DNA of 64,000 bases from Linnemannia schmuckeri (lineage: Eukaryota; Mortierellomycota; Mortierellomycetes; Mortierellales; Mortierellaceae), in contig JANATG010000009.1 in assembly GCA_029449235.1 (NCBI GenBank), forward strand, positions 620,001-684,000, read 5' to 3'. A program made the position numbers and the translations under genes. The notes beneath the pieces are model-generated. The model worked only from the letters and a program-made list of their open reading frames with translations. It had not been told where the DNA came from and made no database searches. The number at the start of each line of letters is the position of its first letter. Position 1 is the first letter of the stretch. Of this stretch, positions 23,090-35,200 are shown one piece after another.

Positions 23090-25889
23090 ATGTCGTCCAT
23101 CAAAGCAGAGGGGGAAGCTGTTCCCGACTCAGTTGCGGAACCAGCCCCTGTAGTAGCAGCCATGTCCTCTGACCCCACACCCGCACCTACGACCTCAATT
23201 ACCTCCATAACAGCACCTGTAACTACGCAGGAAATCACACCTGCAATCACAGACACTTCAGACTTTACTTCCACCATCGAACCCTCCACACTTCCAGCCT
23301 CCCAACTGGCTTCTTTCGCACCACTTCAACCACCAACACCAACAACAACAGTGATAGTAGAAGCACCTCCATTATCAGCAACAGCAGCCGAAATGCCTTC
23401 ACATCCAAACACGTCAACACAGAGCAAGCCTAATGCAGGAAGGAATGGAGCCTCTTCGGCAGCAGCAACAGCAGCAAGAGCATCAACATCAAGTATACAT
23501 AGTCCAGCAACACTGAATGGACTGGAACGCGGACCTCTTGGACTTGCACCCGACGAAGAAGAATGGGTCAGGGACAAAATGGAATACGCCTTGCATGAGT
23601 AAGCTTTTGCTTGCGATTAGGCTTTCACAAAGTTGACAGTTATCCTGGCAGGAATGTCCCTTCCTGATTTTTAGATTGACTAATACTGCTTGTCACGCCA
23701 CATAGTTTTCAAGTGTTGTCGTTGGCCATCAAACGGTACCGGTGGCAGCTCGGTCAGGTACCTAAGGATATCAGTCGATTACAGAGTCTCAAGGAGAAGC
23801 ATATGGACGATCCCTTTGAGTTCCTGCGACAGGTTAAATCCAAGGTACGATGCAGTGTCTCATTGTGGGTTAACTGCAACTTGATTCAGTAATTAAGAAT
23901 TGAGAACTAATGTTTATTGCTGTTATTAGGAGTTTCGTTATCCTGAAAGTCAAAAGACGCTTCCGGCTCCCTCGATCGAGTGGACAAAGTACCAGTTTCC
24001 GCCAGCGAACCCTGTCCTTCCAACAAAGCCCCAGACCACCACATTCTTGGTAGGTAAACCGTTGTACTCATCATTTTACAAGGCCTTATTAGAAGACCTT
24101 CTCAGTGATATGGAAATATACATATTAACGCTATACAATTCTCTATGGCAGAATGCAATGACAATATCAAGCAACAACGACAGATCCAACGGAAGCAATA
24201 TTGTATCTCTGGCAAGAAGCAATCGGTCAAGAGCAGGATCGCCATCATACGAGCGTTTGCGGACTGTCAAGGATACAGCGAGAAACCTCGGGATCCATGT
24301 CAGCCACCACAGCCACTACCAACACCTTCACTCTTCTCAGCAGTATCGCCATGACTCTGGGGCAAATGGTGTCGATGAGTTTGCGAATGGCAGCGCCGGC
24401 ATTAACGACATTGATGCATTCTCGCGACAAGCTTCACAGGAGGCTACTCAGTCGGGCTTTGGAGGACATAGCCAATCGCCGAGTGTAGCATCAAAGAGTC
24501 AAGACATGGAAGGAGTGACATTTACTGGTCAGGACCAAATCTCCACAGGATTCCGAGCACGGTCTGCTGCTGTTTCGGAAAGTACTTCAGCCCCAACAGG
24601 AGTATCGTTGTCGTATTATCCGACAGCTGCATCATCATCACCATCGACACACCAGACCTTGCCGTACATTGCTCCCAACAACATTGCAAACTTTGAGCCA
24701 ACTCCAGGAGGACCGACCAATATTACGATCAGTCATGCTCCAGGGTTTGCCGCCGCACATCATACCAGTTTTAGCACCAGCGGCAACAACAACATCACCT
24801 ATAATCATATGAGCGGGAGTGTGGACATTCAACCCGGGACCACCAAGGGCAAGGGCTATTCTCGCGAGGGAAGCGGTGCGCGTGATGAGCCAAAACCACC
24901 ATTGTATAACATCCCCTGGAGTGACGACGAACAACGATTGCTAGAGAAACTGCTGGACGAATTTCCAGATGAGCCTGTGGCTGCCCAACGATTTCAGAAG
25001 ATCTCAGCCGCAATGGGGACCAGGACGCCCAAGCAGGTGGCGAGTCGAGTCCAGAAATATTTCATCAAGTTGGTTAAGGCTGGCTTGGAGGCACCAGGTC
25101 GGATGAATTATTCGTTGGAGACGTCCAAGGCCAAGACAAAGGGAGCACCACCGACTGCCAAGGGTAAGAAGCGGAAAGATGGGCCTGCGGGTGAGGCGGC
25201 ACCCAAGGGCAAGGCAGGTCGACCAAGGAAGAAGGAAGTTGGCGAGACTGGAGCGTCTGGATCAGGAGCAGCAACAGGAGGAGGAGGAAGTGGTGGAGGT
25301 GGATCGACCAAGAAGCAGAAACCCAAGTCGTTGTTAGGATCAGGATCGGGAAGGACTTCAGGCACACAGTACTTGCATTACTCTTCGGCACCGACTGTAT
25401 ATATGAGCGAAGAGGATGATGAGGACAGTGTCCAGGATATGCTTGCTGCCAGCCATACTGTTTCCAGCAGTGTTCCTGACGGCAGTATAGCCAGTCATAT
25501 CGGTTTCTCTGTACGTTTTCCTGGGTCTTTGCTTTGCTCGTTTTTTTTTTTTTTTTTTTTTTTTTTAGACGTGTGCATTGTGTTGATATGGTACTGTAGT
25601 GTTCTGACATGTCCTTTTCTTTTTCTTTTTCAACGACAAATAGTGTGATTCGTGTGGAGTAGACCCGATTTTGGGGATACGGTACTCGTGCATAGACTGT
25701 GAGGAGTTGGGAGGAACAGACCTGTGTGGACCATGTTACAACTCGGGAGTTTACCACAACGAACTCCACCTACTGTCGCATCGGTTCCATTCGATCGAGA
25801 CCTCAGAAGTGCCATCGTATAGTCATAGCCAGCCCTACCGGCCGGCAAGCGTAGGACCCAGCGGGACCGGCGGCATTTACCAGTCATAA
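23090..25889 (+). CDS. ZZZ3-like SANT/Myb and ZZ zinc-finger chromatin factor
   Basis: Exons 23090-23598, 23706-23844, 23930-24049, 24152-25510, 25644-25889; 790 residues with consistent phases. Family knowledge: ZZZ3 is the ATAC acetyltransferase subunit whose ZZ finger binds the histone H3 tail. Seen: an Ala/Thr/Pro-rich N-terminus, then a helical region with RYPESQKTLPAPSIEWTKY, a segment I associate with ZZZ3. A SANT domain near residues 509-565 reads PWSDDEQRLLEKLLDEFP ... ISAAMGTRTPKQVASRVQKY. A Lys/Gly-rich AT-hook-like linker (KGKAGRPRKK) follows. The ZZ finger at about 709-760 has paired cysteines (CDSCGVDPI, YSCIDCEELGGTDLCGPCY) and the closing His pair (HNELHLLSHRFH). The ZZ domain is split from the rest by an intron holding a T26 run. 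Whether this fungus has an ATAC-like complex is inference. Confidence 0.87.
25541..25566. repeat. T26 homopolymer inside the last intron of the ZZZ3-like gene
   Basis: Uninterrupted T run between the GTACGT donor (25511) and the ATAG acceptor (25643), near the middle of the intron. Confidence 0.95.
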
Positions 25890-25980
25890 CCTTTTGATCT
25901 TAGAGGCTAACAAAAAAAAAAATAAAAAAGAGATCAAAATGCACGCTGATGGTGTGATTTTCAGGGACAGAATGCCAAAG

Positions 25981-25988
25981 TATAAAAA
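25981..25988 (+). promoter_or_regulatory. TATA-like element of the phosphatase gene
   Basis: TATAAAAA lies 85 bp upstream of the ATG at 26073, in the 183-bp gap after the preceding gene. Spacing suits a core promoter. Confidence 0.45.
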
Positions 25989-26072
25989 ATGCTGCATCTT
26001 TTCTGTTCGCGTCCAAATTTAAAGCGTTCATCATACTTTCCTTCTCTCTTCATCACACATTCACTTCCAGCC

Positions 26073-26747
26073 ATGTCCACATACACGCGACCTACGTTTG
26101 TCGACGGGGATGTCGTCAAAGACCTCTTGGAGGACAAGTCCAAGGTCCCCGGAAAGGACTACCTCGTCATCGATGTCCGCGATTCCGACTACATCGTAAG
26201 TCTCAGTCGCTCTTTCCACCGTTAAACTCATTCCACAACAACAACTACAACAACAACATTAGCAACAACAATGAAAACCGGAAAAGACACACTACCATAT
26301 CCTCCTCTTTGTTTCTCACGCAATCATATCTAACTGCATCATCATCAACATCATGTTTCAAAATATATACGACAATAGGGAGGTCATATCCGCGGAAGCG
26401 TCAACATCCCATCCCAAGAACTGCCCGAAAAGCTCCCCACCCTGATCGAGGAATACAAAGCCGTCCCCCAACTAATCTTCCATTGTGCTCTGTCCCAAGT
26501 CCGAGGCCCCAAGGCCGCTAACCGCTGGGCCGAGGTTCTTGCTGCTCGTGACGGTGCTTCAGCTGCTGCAGCTGCAGAGGTGGCTGCGACAGAACGCGCG
26601 GCGGTTGAGGCGGCCAACAAGGGACCCTTGACACAGCAGGTCAATATCTTGAGGGGCGGATTTGGAGAGTGGCAGAGGCAGTACAAGAACGACAAGAATT
26701 TGGTAGAGGACTATGAGCCCGAGTACTGGATTGAAGATCAGTACTGA
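26073..26747 (+). CDS. Cdc25/Acr2-type rhodanese-fold phosphatase
   Basis: Exons 26073-26195 and 26379-26747; 163 residues (GTAAGT donor, ATAG acceptor, phase 0). Family knowledge: small Cdc25-like enzymes (fission yeast Ibp1, yeast Ych1, arsenate reductase Acr2) dephosphorylate proteins or reduce arsenate with an active-site cysteine. Seen: the opening rhodanese strand DYLVIDVRDSDYIGGHIRGS, then the P-loop HCALSQVRG, which fits H-C-x5-R with Cys as nucleophile. The closing ILRGGFGEWQRQY helix follows. An Ala/Glu-rich insertion of about 27 residues (DGASAAAAAEVAATERAA) sits between the P-loop and this last strand and is not typical. Phosphatase versus arsenate reductase cannot be decided from sequence. 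Confidence 0.87.
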
Positions 26748-27299
26748 GAAGGAAGAGGAGATCGTTTGTCATAGAGAAGACCAGCAGGAGAGTACTTCAA
26801 GAACAAACAGTCATCTCCACTCTCTCCCTCTCTCTCTTTGACAGACCTCTTTACCTTCCTTCCACCATAGCCCATCCAAGGACAAACATCCCAAAATAAT
26901 GAAAAAACAGCGCAGCTGTGAAAAAAAACACCAAAACGCCTCTCTCAATCTCGCAACGACAATGAAGTGATGACTCCTCAATCATATTTTATGTTTTTAT
27001 TTATTTATTAATTTTGATGTGTATGGACAAAAGCAATCAGATGAAGAAAAAAAGTACAAAAGTTTAGTTGGAAAAGCAATACAAAGCAAGACGATATGAC
27101 GTGATTTTTGTCCAGGAACCTGCCACCAGAAGAACGATAAGACGAACAACAAGGAGACCGCGTGGAATTTAACCTTCGCCAAAGTAAAAAAAATAGAAAA
27201 AAAAAAAAAATTGGGAGCAATTTTTGATTGTTTGTTTGTTGCCAAGGTGTGGAAATGAGCATAATCCCTGGTAAGTTTGACCAGTAGATATCTGTTCCT
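26748..27299. other. Convergent 3' region, phosphatase / RAD51
   Basis: 552 bp between facing stop codons. AT-rich with an A14 run near 27200. No gene seen. Confidence 0.6.
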
Positions 27300-29268
27300 T
27301 TAGGCCTCGGTTGCATCTGCGATACCATGAGGGCCGATCGAAAACTGAGCCTCGGATTCGGGAAGGCATGGCGAATCGTAAATCTTGCACACGCGGTTCT
27401 CGCCTCTGGCCTTGCGAAGCGACAATCTATTCACACATACATAGAGAAGACATGCAAACTGCGTTAAAAACGAGTAGCCATGCGAATAAAGAGCCTACGT
27501 TTTTCCAACAAAAATTTGATAATTAGTTCATGTCGTTTCATCATAGCGTCCTAGGATGAATTACCTCGTCGTTGAAGAGTGAGCCATAATGTTTCCTCCG
27601 ATGGGTTTCTTGCTGTCTGCGCTGAACATGGCCATTCCATCGACCTGTGCAACCACCTGGTTCGTGATCACTACTGCCACACCGAACTGCAACATTTTTA
27701 TGTATAAAGGGTTGAGTCAGCACTTTCACCATAGATTTCTAATCATTGCTTTCACAACAACAGGAGCAAGGCATACAATTACTAACCTCATCAGCAAGAC
27801 GTTGGAGGTTCCTCAGGAAGCGAGCCATATGCATCTGACGCGCCGAGAGCTCGCCTCTTCCAGAGAAATCCGTTCGGTACAACGATGTTGCACTATCAAC
27901 AATCAGTAGTGCAAATCTTGACTCTGACATCATCGCTGCTGCCTGCACCAACAGCTGCATCTGATGGTCTGTGTTGTAGGCGCGAGCATACGCGACATTG
28001 TCCAGTACTTCCTCTCCATTCAAGTTGTATCTATAAATGTTAATGCGAGAACAAGCTGTTAGTCACAAAATCGTTAAATACGAGAATGGTTTGATAGAAG
28101 CGAGCCCCCTACCACAGTAGTTGAACGTACCTCTCTGAGATTGCAAGCAGACGTTCAGGACGGAACGTTCCTTCTGTGTCGATGTACAAACACTTTCCTT
28201 CACCTCCACTCATACTCACCGGAAGCTACATACAATTAATTACAAACATAGACGATTAATATACCTATATACAGCTACCTGCATAAGTACAATCGGATCA
28301 ACGCTCATGGCCCATGCGCTCTCATTGTATCAAAAGTAGTTTACCTGACATGTTACGGCCAACATATGGCAGAGCTGTGACTTTCCTGTCCTGAATTCTC
28401 CAAAGAGCTCTGTGATGGCGCCCGTCTCGATGCCTCCTCCGAGCAATTTGTCTAGTTCTCCTGAACCAGTTGTGAGCTGCAGCATCCCGCTTCGTCGTTG
28501 ATGAAACTCTGCTGCTGTTGTGAATCCCATTGGAACCAATCTTGAAGCTGATTTTGTCATAGTTATGCCATGGTGTGGGAAGATAGTCGTGTAAGTGACA
28601 TGGTTTTCTTTCTTGATAGCATTTTGTTTTAGCATTCTCCTTAGCTCCAGGGTTTTTTGCGCAGTTCAAACAAAATTCAAAATAGGAATCAAGTGTAAGT
28701 AAGCGAGGGATATAGTACCTTCTGCAATAATTTTGTCCGCCTTGGCTTCGGAGATTCCCTTAATAGTGAGGAGGGTCTTCTTGGGGGTGAAGGCGATCGA
28801 CTCGACTGTGTAGTATCCGGCATCCTTCAGTTTCTTGACATCCGCAGCTTGAATTCCACACTCCTAGACATTCACCGAACAACAAAAGAGTGGGAATCTG
28901 GTTAATAAATACGCTACTTCTCAAGAAGCATCGCTTCGACTTTTTTTTCTGTGGAAGGTGGGAAAGTAGAGATAGGGGCAGAGGAAGAAACAGCTGGGGA
29001 AAGCACCAGTGCATTTACCTCGAGCTTCTCAGCTATTTAATGGAAAAAAAGAAAAAGAAGTGAAAGGAAATGAAAAAGGCGTTGGTGGTTAGTCGAACCT
29101 CGTAAGAGGGGTCTTTGTTGAGTGATGTCAATTATGTGTAGTCAAATGAGTTGGACGCTGTTTGATGAAGCTGGAATGAGAATCTGGCTTCTTACTGAGC
29201 ATGTGGGTGGCGGCCTCCTCCTCTTCCTCCTCGATCTGGACGTTATGTTCCTGTTGTGCGTGCTCCAT
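27300..29268 (-). CDS. RAD51: RAD51 recombinase
   Basis: Eight exons (minus): 29268-29196, 29032-29019 (14 nt), 28863-28719, 28547-28345, 28225-28131, 28030-27787, 27686-27565, 27426-27300; 340 residues, the normal eukaryotic Rad51 length. Family knowledge: the nuclear ATPase that forms the presynaptic filament on single-stranded DNA and carries out strand exchange in homologous recombination. Seen: an acidic N-terminus, the helix-hairpin-helix DNA-binding domain (LLTIKGISEAKADKIIAE), and the polymerisation region RLVPMGFTTAAEFHQRR. The Walker A loop is GEFRTGKSQ and Walker B LLIVDSATSLYR. The motif GRGELSARQMHMARFLRNL and the L2 region ending KKPIGGNIMAHSSTTR follow. The 14-nt exon encodes most of TEKLE, part of the conserved KLE before ECGIQ. 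All phases agree. Confidence 0.98.
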
Positions 29269-29681
29269 AGTTGGCAAGTGTGTGTAAGTGTATGTGTCTG
29301 TGTCTGTGTCTGCGTGAATGGGTGAATGGGAGTGAAGGAAAGAAAGTCTGTGAGTTGGTTTAACTGGTCAATAAAAAGGTCAAGTTCGCCGAACGCGTTT
29401 TTGCCTGTTGTTTGCCACCAAAGTTGGCCAAGCCCATCCTTAAATTAAATCTAGGCAGTCACACAGGAGACGGTCCATATTGACGTCAAGGAATGCCTTT
29501 CGAGATGCACGTCCTGCGTTCGTCTCCCAGGTCGAACCCAAAACCCAAGCCCAAACGCCATGGACACACACCCTCTCACGAAACAAACTTTCCCATCGCT
29601 TTCTTTCTTTCGCACCTTTTTCTTCATCAACCCCTCTCACCTACCTTAACACTTCCTGCGCGCCTTCTCTCACTCCCTTCA
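29269..29681. promoter_or_regulatory. Divergent promoter, RAD51 / Ser-rich unknown
   Basis: 413 bp between opposing ATGs. It holds ACGCGT (29393-29398; MluI cell-cycle box, the MBF site in yeasts) 125 bp upstream of RAD51 and a perfect TGACGTCA palindrome (29481-29488; CRE/ATF-type site). Both are exact matches; function is inference from yeast biology. Confidence 0.55.
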
Positions 29682-32052
29682 ATGTCACGCAAGGGAGCTG
29701 CCAACTCAAAGTTCGGTCATCTCTTCGGGGACAGTGGTAAGCGAATAAACCTTTCCTTCCCTCCCTCCTTCCACCTCTTTCCCTTTGTTTCCAATCACCA
29801 CTTATTTACTATGACTTGGCCAATGCTCCTTGACAAAGGCAATATTATGACCTAAGAGCCAATATCAAAAAATAAACACGTTACCAATAAAAAAAAACCA
29901 ACACCAATACCTTCCAATCCAACAAATAGACAATACGTCAGTATCCAGCAGGGAGAGTCGCCTCTCAGGCTCAGGCGACTTGTACAAGGACCCTCTCGCG
30001 GCATTCATCCCCCCTATCACCGCAACCACTGCAACAACCCGTGGAGGCTCTTCAACCGCCAAAGCAACCCTTTCACCACCACCTTCAGCAACAGCAACAA
30101 CAACCACAGCCTCCAAGGGCGGCTCACCACCCACCTCAGGACCTAACTCGCGTAGCTCCTCAAGGCTTCAAAATCACTCGCTCTTTTCTTCCTTGACCGG
30201 AGGAGGCGGAGGTAGCGATTCTGGAAACGTTAGTGGTGGATCGTTGTTTGATAGTACACCTACACCAACTTTATCGACCGCAAAGCGGGATCTGCTTTTT
30301 GGCGATAGTGGCGGTGGGTCGACCAACAGCAACTCGTCGGTGTCCAGGAGAACTTCGACCCCACCCTTGTCCAGGAACAGCAATAACACCACAGCCATAC
30401 AACAACATTCGTCTTCACGCGTCCCTACACCCCCCATGGGCGGTAGCTCGACTAGAACTGGAAACAACATGAGTTTTCTCGACGCAGATGCTTCTCCACT
30501 GGGCGGACCTCTTGGTGATTCCAGTGCCAGGCCCAAGGAGGATGACGACGTACTATCGCCATTGTCGACAGCTCCCCTGACACGAACTAACAGTCAAGCC
30601 AGTACCAAGAGCCACGAGAGTGTCCGAAGCAATAGAAGCGCAAGGAGCCAGGATGTTTCTGCGGTGGATCCTTCGGCGACTTTGAGATCTGGCATCACTA
30701 CCAAACCCGCGGCATCTGGAGCAGGAGCAGGAGTAGGAGCAGGAGCAGGAGCAGGAGCAGGAAGTAACATCAAGGAGGCGGTGTTGTCGCCGTTGATCCC
30801 ATCATCATCCTCCTCTTCGACGACTTCGTCGCTCGCTCGTCGCGCCGTTACGAGAACAAGCATAGACCAGCGACAGACAACTACAGCCACTGCTGCCGAA
30901 ACATCGCCTGTAATCTCTGACCCGATCTTCAACCCCCTGACGACGACTCACTCTCAACTGCCCCCACCTCCCCCTCGCCATTCCTCAGATTGGGCCACAC
31001 CCCAGTCCATCTCCTCAACAACATCTTCACAATCGATTGAGACCTTCCAATCCATCTCTCGCACATCTTCGCCCGCTCCTGCTGCACCTGCAGCGTCACG
31101 ACCTCTGTTATTGAGCAAGAACGGGTTTGAGCGAGACCATCTTGACAATATCACCTCTACGTCGTCCTTACCAAGCCCGCTCTCGAAATCTGTGCCGATG
31201 ATGATTCCAGCGGACGACGATGCGGCGGCTGCTTTCGCAAGTGACAACTTGTACTCGACGGGGCCCACCCTCTCAACACCTTCCTCTTCAAGCATTCTGG
31301 ATTCTGGATTCAGTCATTCGCGAGCTTCCAGCAGCGGTACAACTTCCGCCTCAACAACCACAGGAGCATCAATGGTAGCAGGAGCAGCCGCCATCGCAGC
31401 CGCGGCGTCGGTCCTCAGACCAGGTATCGGCGCCGGGACTGTGGGCCAACCCAAGACGCGATCTGGCTTTTCTCTCGGCGAAGATGTGGCAGACAGCTCC
31501 AACCCCTGGATGAACACCTTGGTCGACTCTTTGGAAGAAACCAAGCTCACCAGGGAAACTGCCCCGAAAATCGTCGACTATACCCAATCTGAAGCTGCCT
31601 CTGCCTTCATCGCCACCACCGCATTACCACCCTCATTAACTTCCAGTTCTTCTTCAAGTGTTCGCCGCACGGTTGTCACCCCTCTCCCTCCTTCACTCGA
31701 GGATGACGTCGGAGGGTTCCAGGACATGTTTGCAGGCCTCCAATCCTCTTCTTCGTCCAACAGAGGAAGCGGTACCACCACACTCACTCCCTCCCTATTC
31801 CCACCCTCCACATCATCTTTCACATCAGCATCATCACAACTCAACAACGGCACAACGACAACAACGCTTTCGGCATCATCATGGAACGTCCTGGACGCTG
31901 TCGAGGCCGCAGCGCAGGACCCGGATTTCTTAGGCCCCAGCGCGATTGTCAATCAGAGCACGGCCAAGGTCTTGGCTTTGATGCAGATGCCCAAGGATGC
32001 CCTCGATAAGGATATTTCTGCCCAAGAGGTCTTTGATAACCCTTGGGAATAA
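29682..32052 (+). CDS. Unrecognised Ser/Thr-rich disordered protein with NPW motifs
   Basis: Exons 29682-29736 and 29930-32052; 725 residues (GTAAGC donor, ATAG acceptor, phase 1). The reading frame after the splice is open well upstream of the first downstream Met, so the short first exon is needed for a start. Seen: a short conserved-looking N-terminus (FGHLFGDSD), long Ser/Thr/Pro/Gly disorder, and a Gly/Ala repeat near residue 250. The C-terminal third looks more folded: SNPWMNTLVDSLEETKL, IVDYTQSEAASAF, and the end KVLALMQMPKDALDKD...DNPWE. Asn-Pro-Trp occurs twice, once at the very end, as in short linear binding motifs of endocytic or trafficking proteins. I do not recognise a family. 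Confidence 0.78.
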
Positions 32053-32201
32053 AAAAAAATATCGTTTCAACATGGATGTAAAAACTAAAAGCTTCAGTTT
32101 TTTTTTGTATGTTAATAATATAATTGTCGATGTCAAGAGACAAAAGGTGAACACGAAAAAGTAAAATTAAGAGCGAATCAAAATTGAGGTGTTTTATTAT
32201 T

Positions 32202-35200
32202 TTAACCAGGAGGAAGGGGTCGACGAGGAATGTTGCTGTTGTCCTGGAGAGACCGCGAAGGTGGCGAGCCAGGATTGGGAAACGATGCTTGTGGATGGAG
32301 TGAAGGAGAGTTGTTGTTGCTGGAAAAATGTTGCTGCTGATGTTGATGCGGGTGCTGGTGAGGGTAAGGGTGGGGAGGAGTAGGCGAAGGAGAAGGGGCA
32401 TGAGAGGCGGTGAGTCCAGCCGCAGACCGACTCCGTTCACGCTCGTAGCTCCTCTGCACTGCAGATCCTCCACCAATGCTACTGCCAGTGTCTGTCCGTT
32501 GGAGAAAGTGTTTTTCGTCGCGACTTTGGGCGCGGCTACGGGCTCGGCTGGAAGGAGGCGGACTAACGTAGTGCCCAGACCCTGATCCATAGCCGTGACC
32601 ATGACCATGACCATGACCCTCCGCGAGCGGAGAAGGCGCATGATGGTTTCCACCACCAGAACTATGTGTTCCAGTTGCGCTCTGATGAGAGACATTTCGG
32701 GCCAATGACGGCTTGAGTGATGGCGAGTTGACGGGTGAAGAGTTTCTTGAAGAGTTGCTCCGGGTACGTGGTGGCGTCGCGTCTCCACGGAAGGAGGAAG
32801 TCGAACCCTCACGAGGAGACCTGCGCTCCTTGGATTTGGGGGCCGGTGCGGGAGGAGGTAATTGTTGTGCGTTATTAGTAGAGTCATAAGTGTAGTTGGA
32901 TCCAAAGGACCCTTGCCTGCTCCTGGGTGAAGAATCATAAGGGTGTGAAGGAGGAGGTGGTAGCGCAAATGGATGTCCTTCCTCGTGGTCGTATCCGAGG
33001 TCAGGGCTATGTCCAGAGTGCTGTGGTAGGCGTGAAGATCCGTAAGGTGAAAGATGTTGTTGATGTTGGTGATGTTGGTGATCCGGAGGGAAGTAGCCTT
33101 GGTGAAGAGAGTCAAACTGGGGCGAGTATCGGTTTCTTGGCGAGCGCTGTGGTGGACGAGGATTATCGCCTGGAGCGACAGGTTCAAGCGACGCCGAGCT
33201 TCCTTGAGAGACTAGACCCCGTCCTTGGTATAATCGATCTGCACTTGGTGTCGGGCTGGCCGACGATGCTGATGTGAACGATGAGTTGGTAGGGAGGGCA
33301 CGCCTTGAGGATGTCCCATGCGAGGGTGAGCCAGATCGAGAGCCGCCTGAGGAAGATGTATACCCAGAGGAATGGACAATCCTCTGAGGAGGGTCGAGAA
33401 GATCCATTAAGGAGCCCTCGGGTGGAGGGGGAGCTGGTCGTTGTGGAGATTCTCGAGGAATTGGTGGCGGCGGCTGAACATAAGGCCGCTCAGGTTTGAC
33501 GCTGTCGTTCTCATTGATGGTCTGATTCGTCACCAGTCCCCGCCACCCAGATCCTATCGTGCCTTGAAACTGGGATGATGTAACTTCTTGACTCTTGTAT
33601 TTGCGCTGTTTGTCCGTCAGTGACTCACGTCGCTTCTCAGGCTTAAAGTCACTGTCCTTCCCCGAGCCAGCATCGTGGTCCTTATTCCTGCCAGAGAAGA
33701 GGCCCTTGAACTTTTCCATAGCCTGATGTCCACCACCATGACCGCCAGAAGTGCCTTGCGCTGCGTTCCGTGATCCAGTACTGACAAGCTCTCCGGGGTT
33801 GCTCTTGGCTCTAGCGATTGCCATACCGGGGCTGATATTTCGCTGCCGGGTGACACCGCCGCTGTGGTCCGACATCAAGTTCTGAGCACTTTGTCCTGCG
33901 CCCGAGATCCGTCTCAACCCCAGACCAAGGCGTGGTCCTTCCTGATGATGCGAAGGCGGTGGAGGAGCAATGTAGCCCTCATCGTGTTGATAAAGTGGAC
34001 GATCCGGGATATGAACATGGGCCGTAGTTGATGGAAGAGGGATATTTCTGCCACCTTTTGGTAATGACTCACCGAAGCTTTGCCTTGACCGTTCTGACGA
34101 ATGAGCCGGTGGTGATTTCATGGGTGCCGGTGGAAGGGCAGAAGCGGATGGAGAAGGGGGAGAGTTTGTTGGTGGAGATGGTTTGAAATCCGCAACTTCC
34201 GTTTGAACAGGAGGCGCTGGAAACTGGATCTCAACCGTCTGGCAAAAGATGGACGGCTCTCGATGCAATCCTTCACTCTTGAGTTGCTTCCGGAGGTTGA
34301 GGTATGATGAAAAGTCGTCACCAACTTCCTCTGACGATATGACAGGCGATGTGCTTGCTTTGCGAATTGATGAAGTCCGCTGCAAGGGGTCGACTTTGTC
34401 TTCGGCCGACCTTGGATTTTCTGGAATATCAGACAGATCTACGTTTGAGTTTAATAGTTCGTGTGAGGTTATTGGCTTAGCATTACCGTGAGCTACATTC
34501 CAAAGACAACATGGCTGTGTTGGTGCATACCTTGAACTGTTTCTGATGCAATGGCTTGAAGGTCGCCTTCACTGAGCAATTTGGACGCAGTCTTTGACCT
34601 CCTACTGGACCGCCTCCGTGCAATAAATGTCGATGAAAAGATGTTGGAGTGGCTGTGATGGCTGCTTGTACTAGAGGTGGTTGAGTGACTCCGTTGTGGG
34701 GTGTTGCCAGGCAATGATGAGCGGGGTATAATAGGCCTCTGCAAGGACAGTCGCCGTTTGATAGCAGCATCTTCTGGATCGAAACTGACTCCCGGTCCAG
34801 ATATGGAATCATAGATCCGCTCGTGATCGGCTGCAGTAACGTATCCTCCATGAAATGTCATTCCACGTGTAGGTGGACCAGGAGGAGAGAGACGACCTTG
34901 AGACGGGCTTCCGAGTCCAAAGTTGACCATCTCCTCATCATCTTCGTCAATGTTGGGCTTGGGCATAGTGAAGCTGCTCTGATTGTCGATCAGGAATTTG
35001 AGAACAGCAGCCGAAGTCATGTACTCTCCTGGTGACATGGCATGGTTGGGATGCGATATCACGCCAGGTTGAAATACAGATGCCAGGTTCTTAGAGTCCA
35101 TCAGATTCTCCTCGCTATGGTGCGCAAAGATCGACAGGAGGTCCAGTAGGTACATGAGGAGACATGCATGCGGGGGTGGCAGTTTGCTAATTAATTCCTG

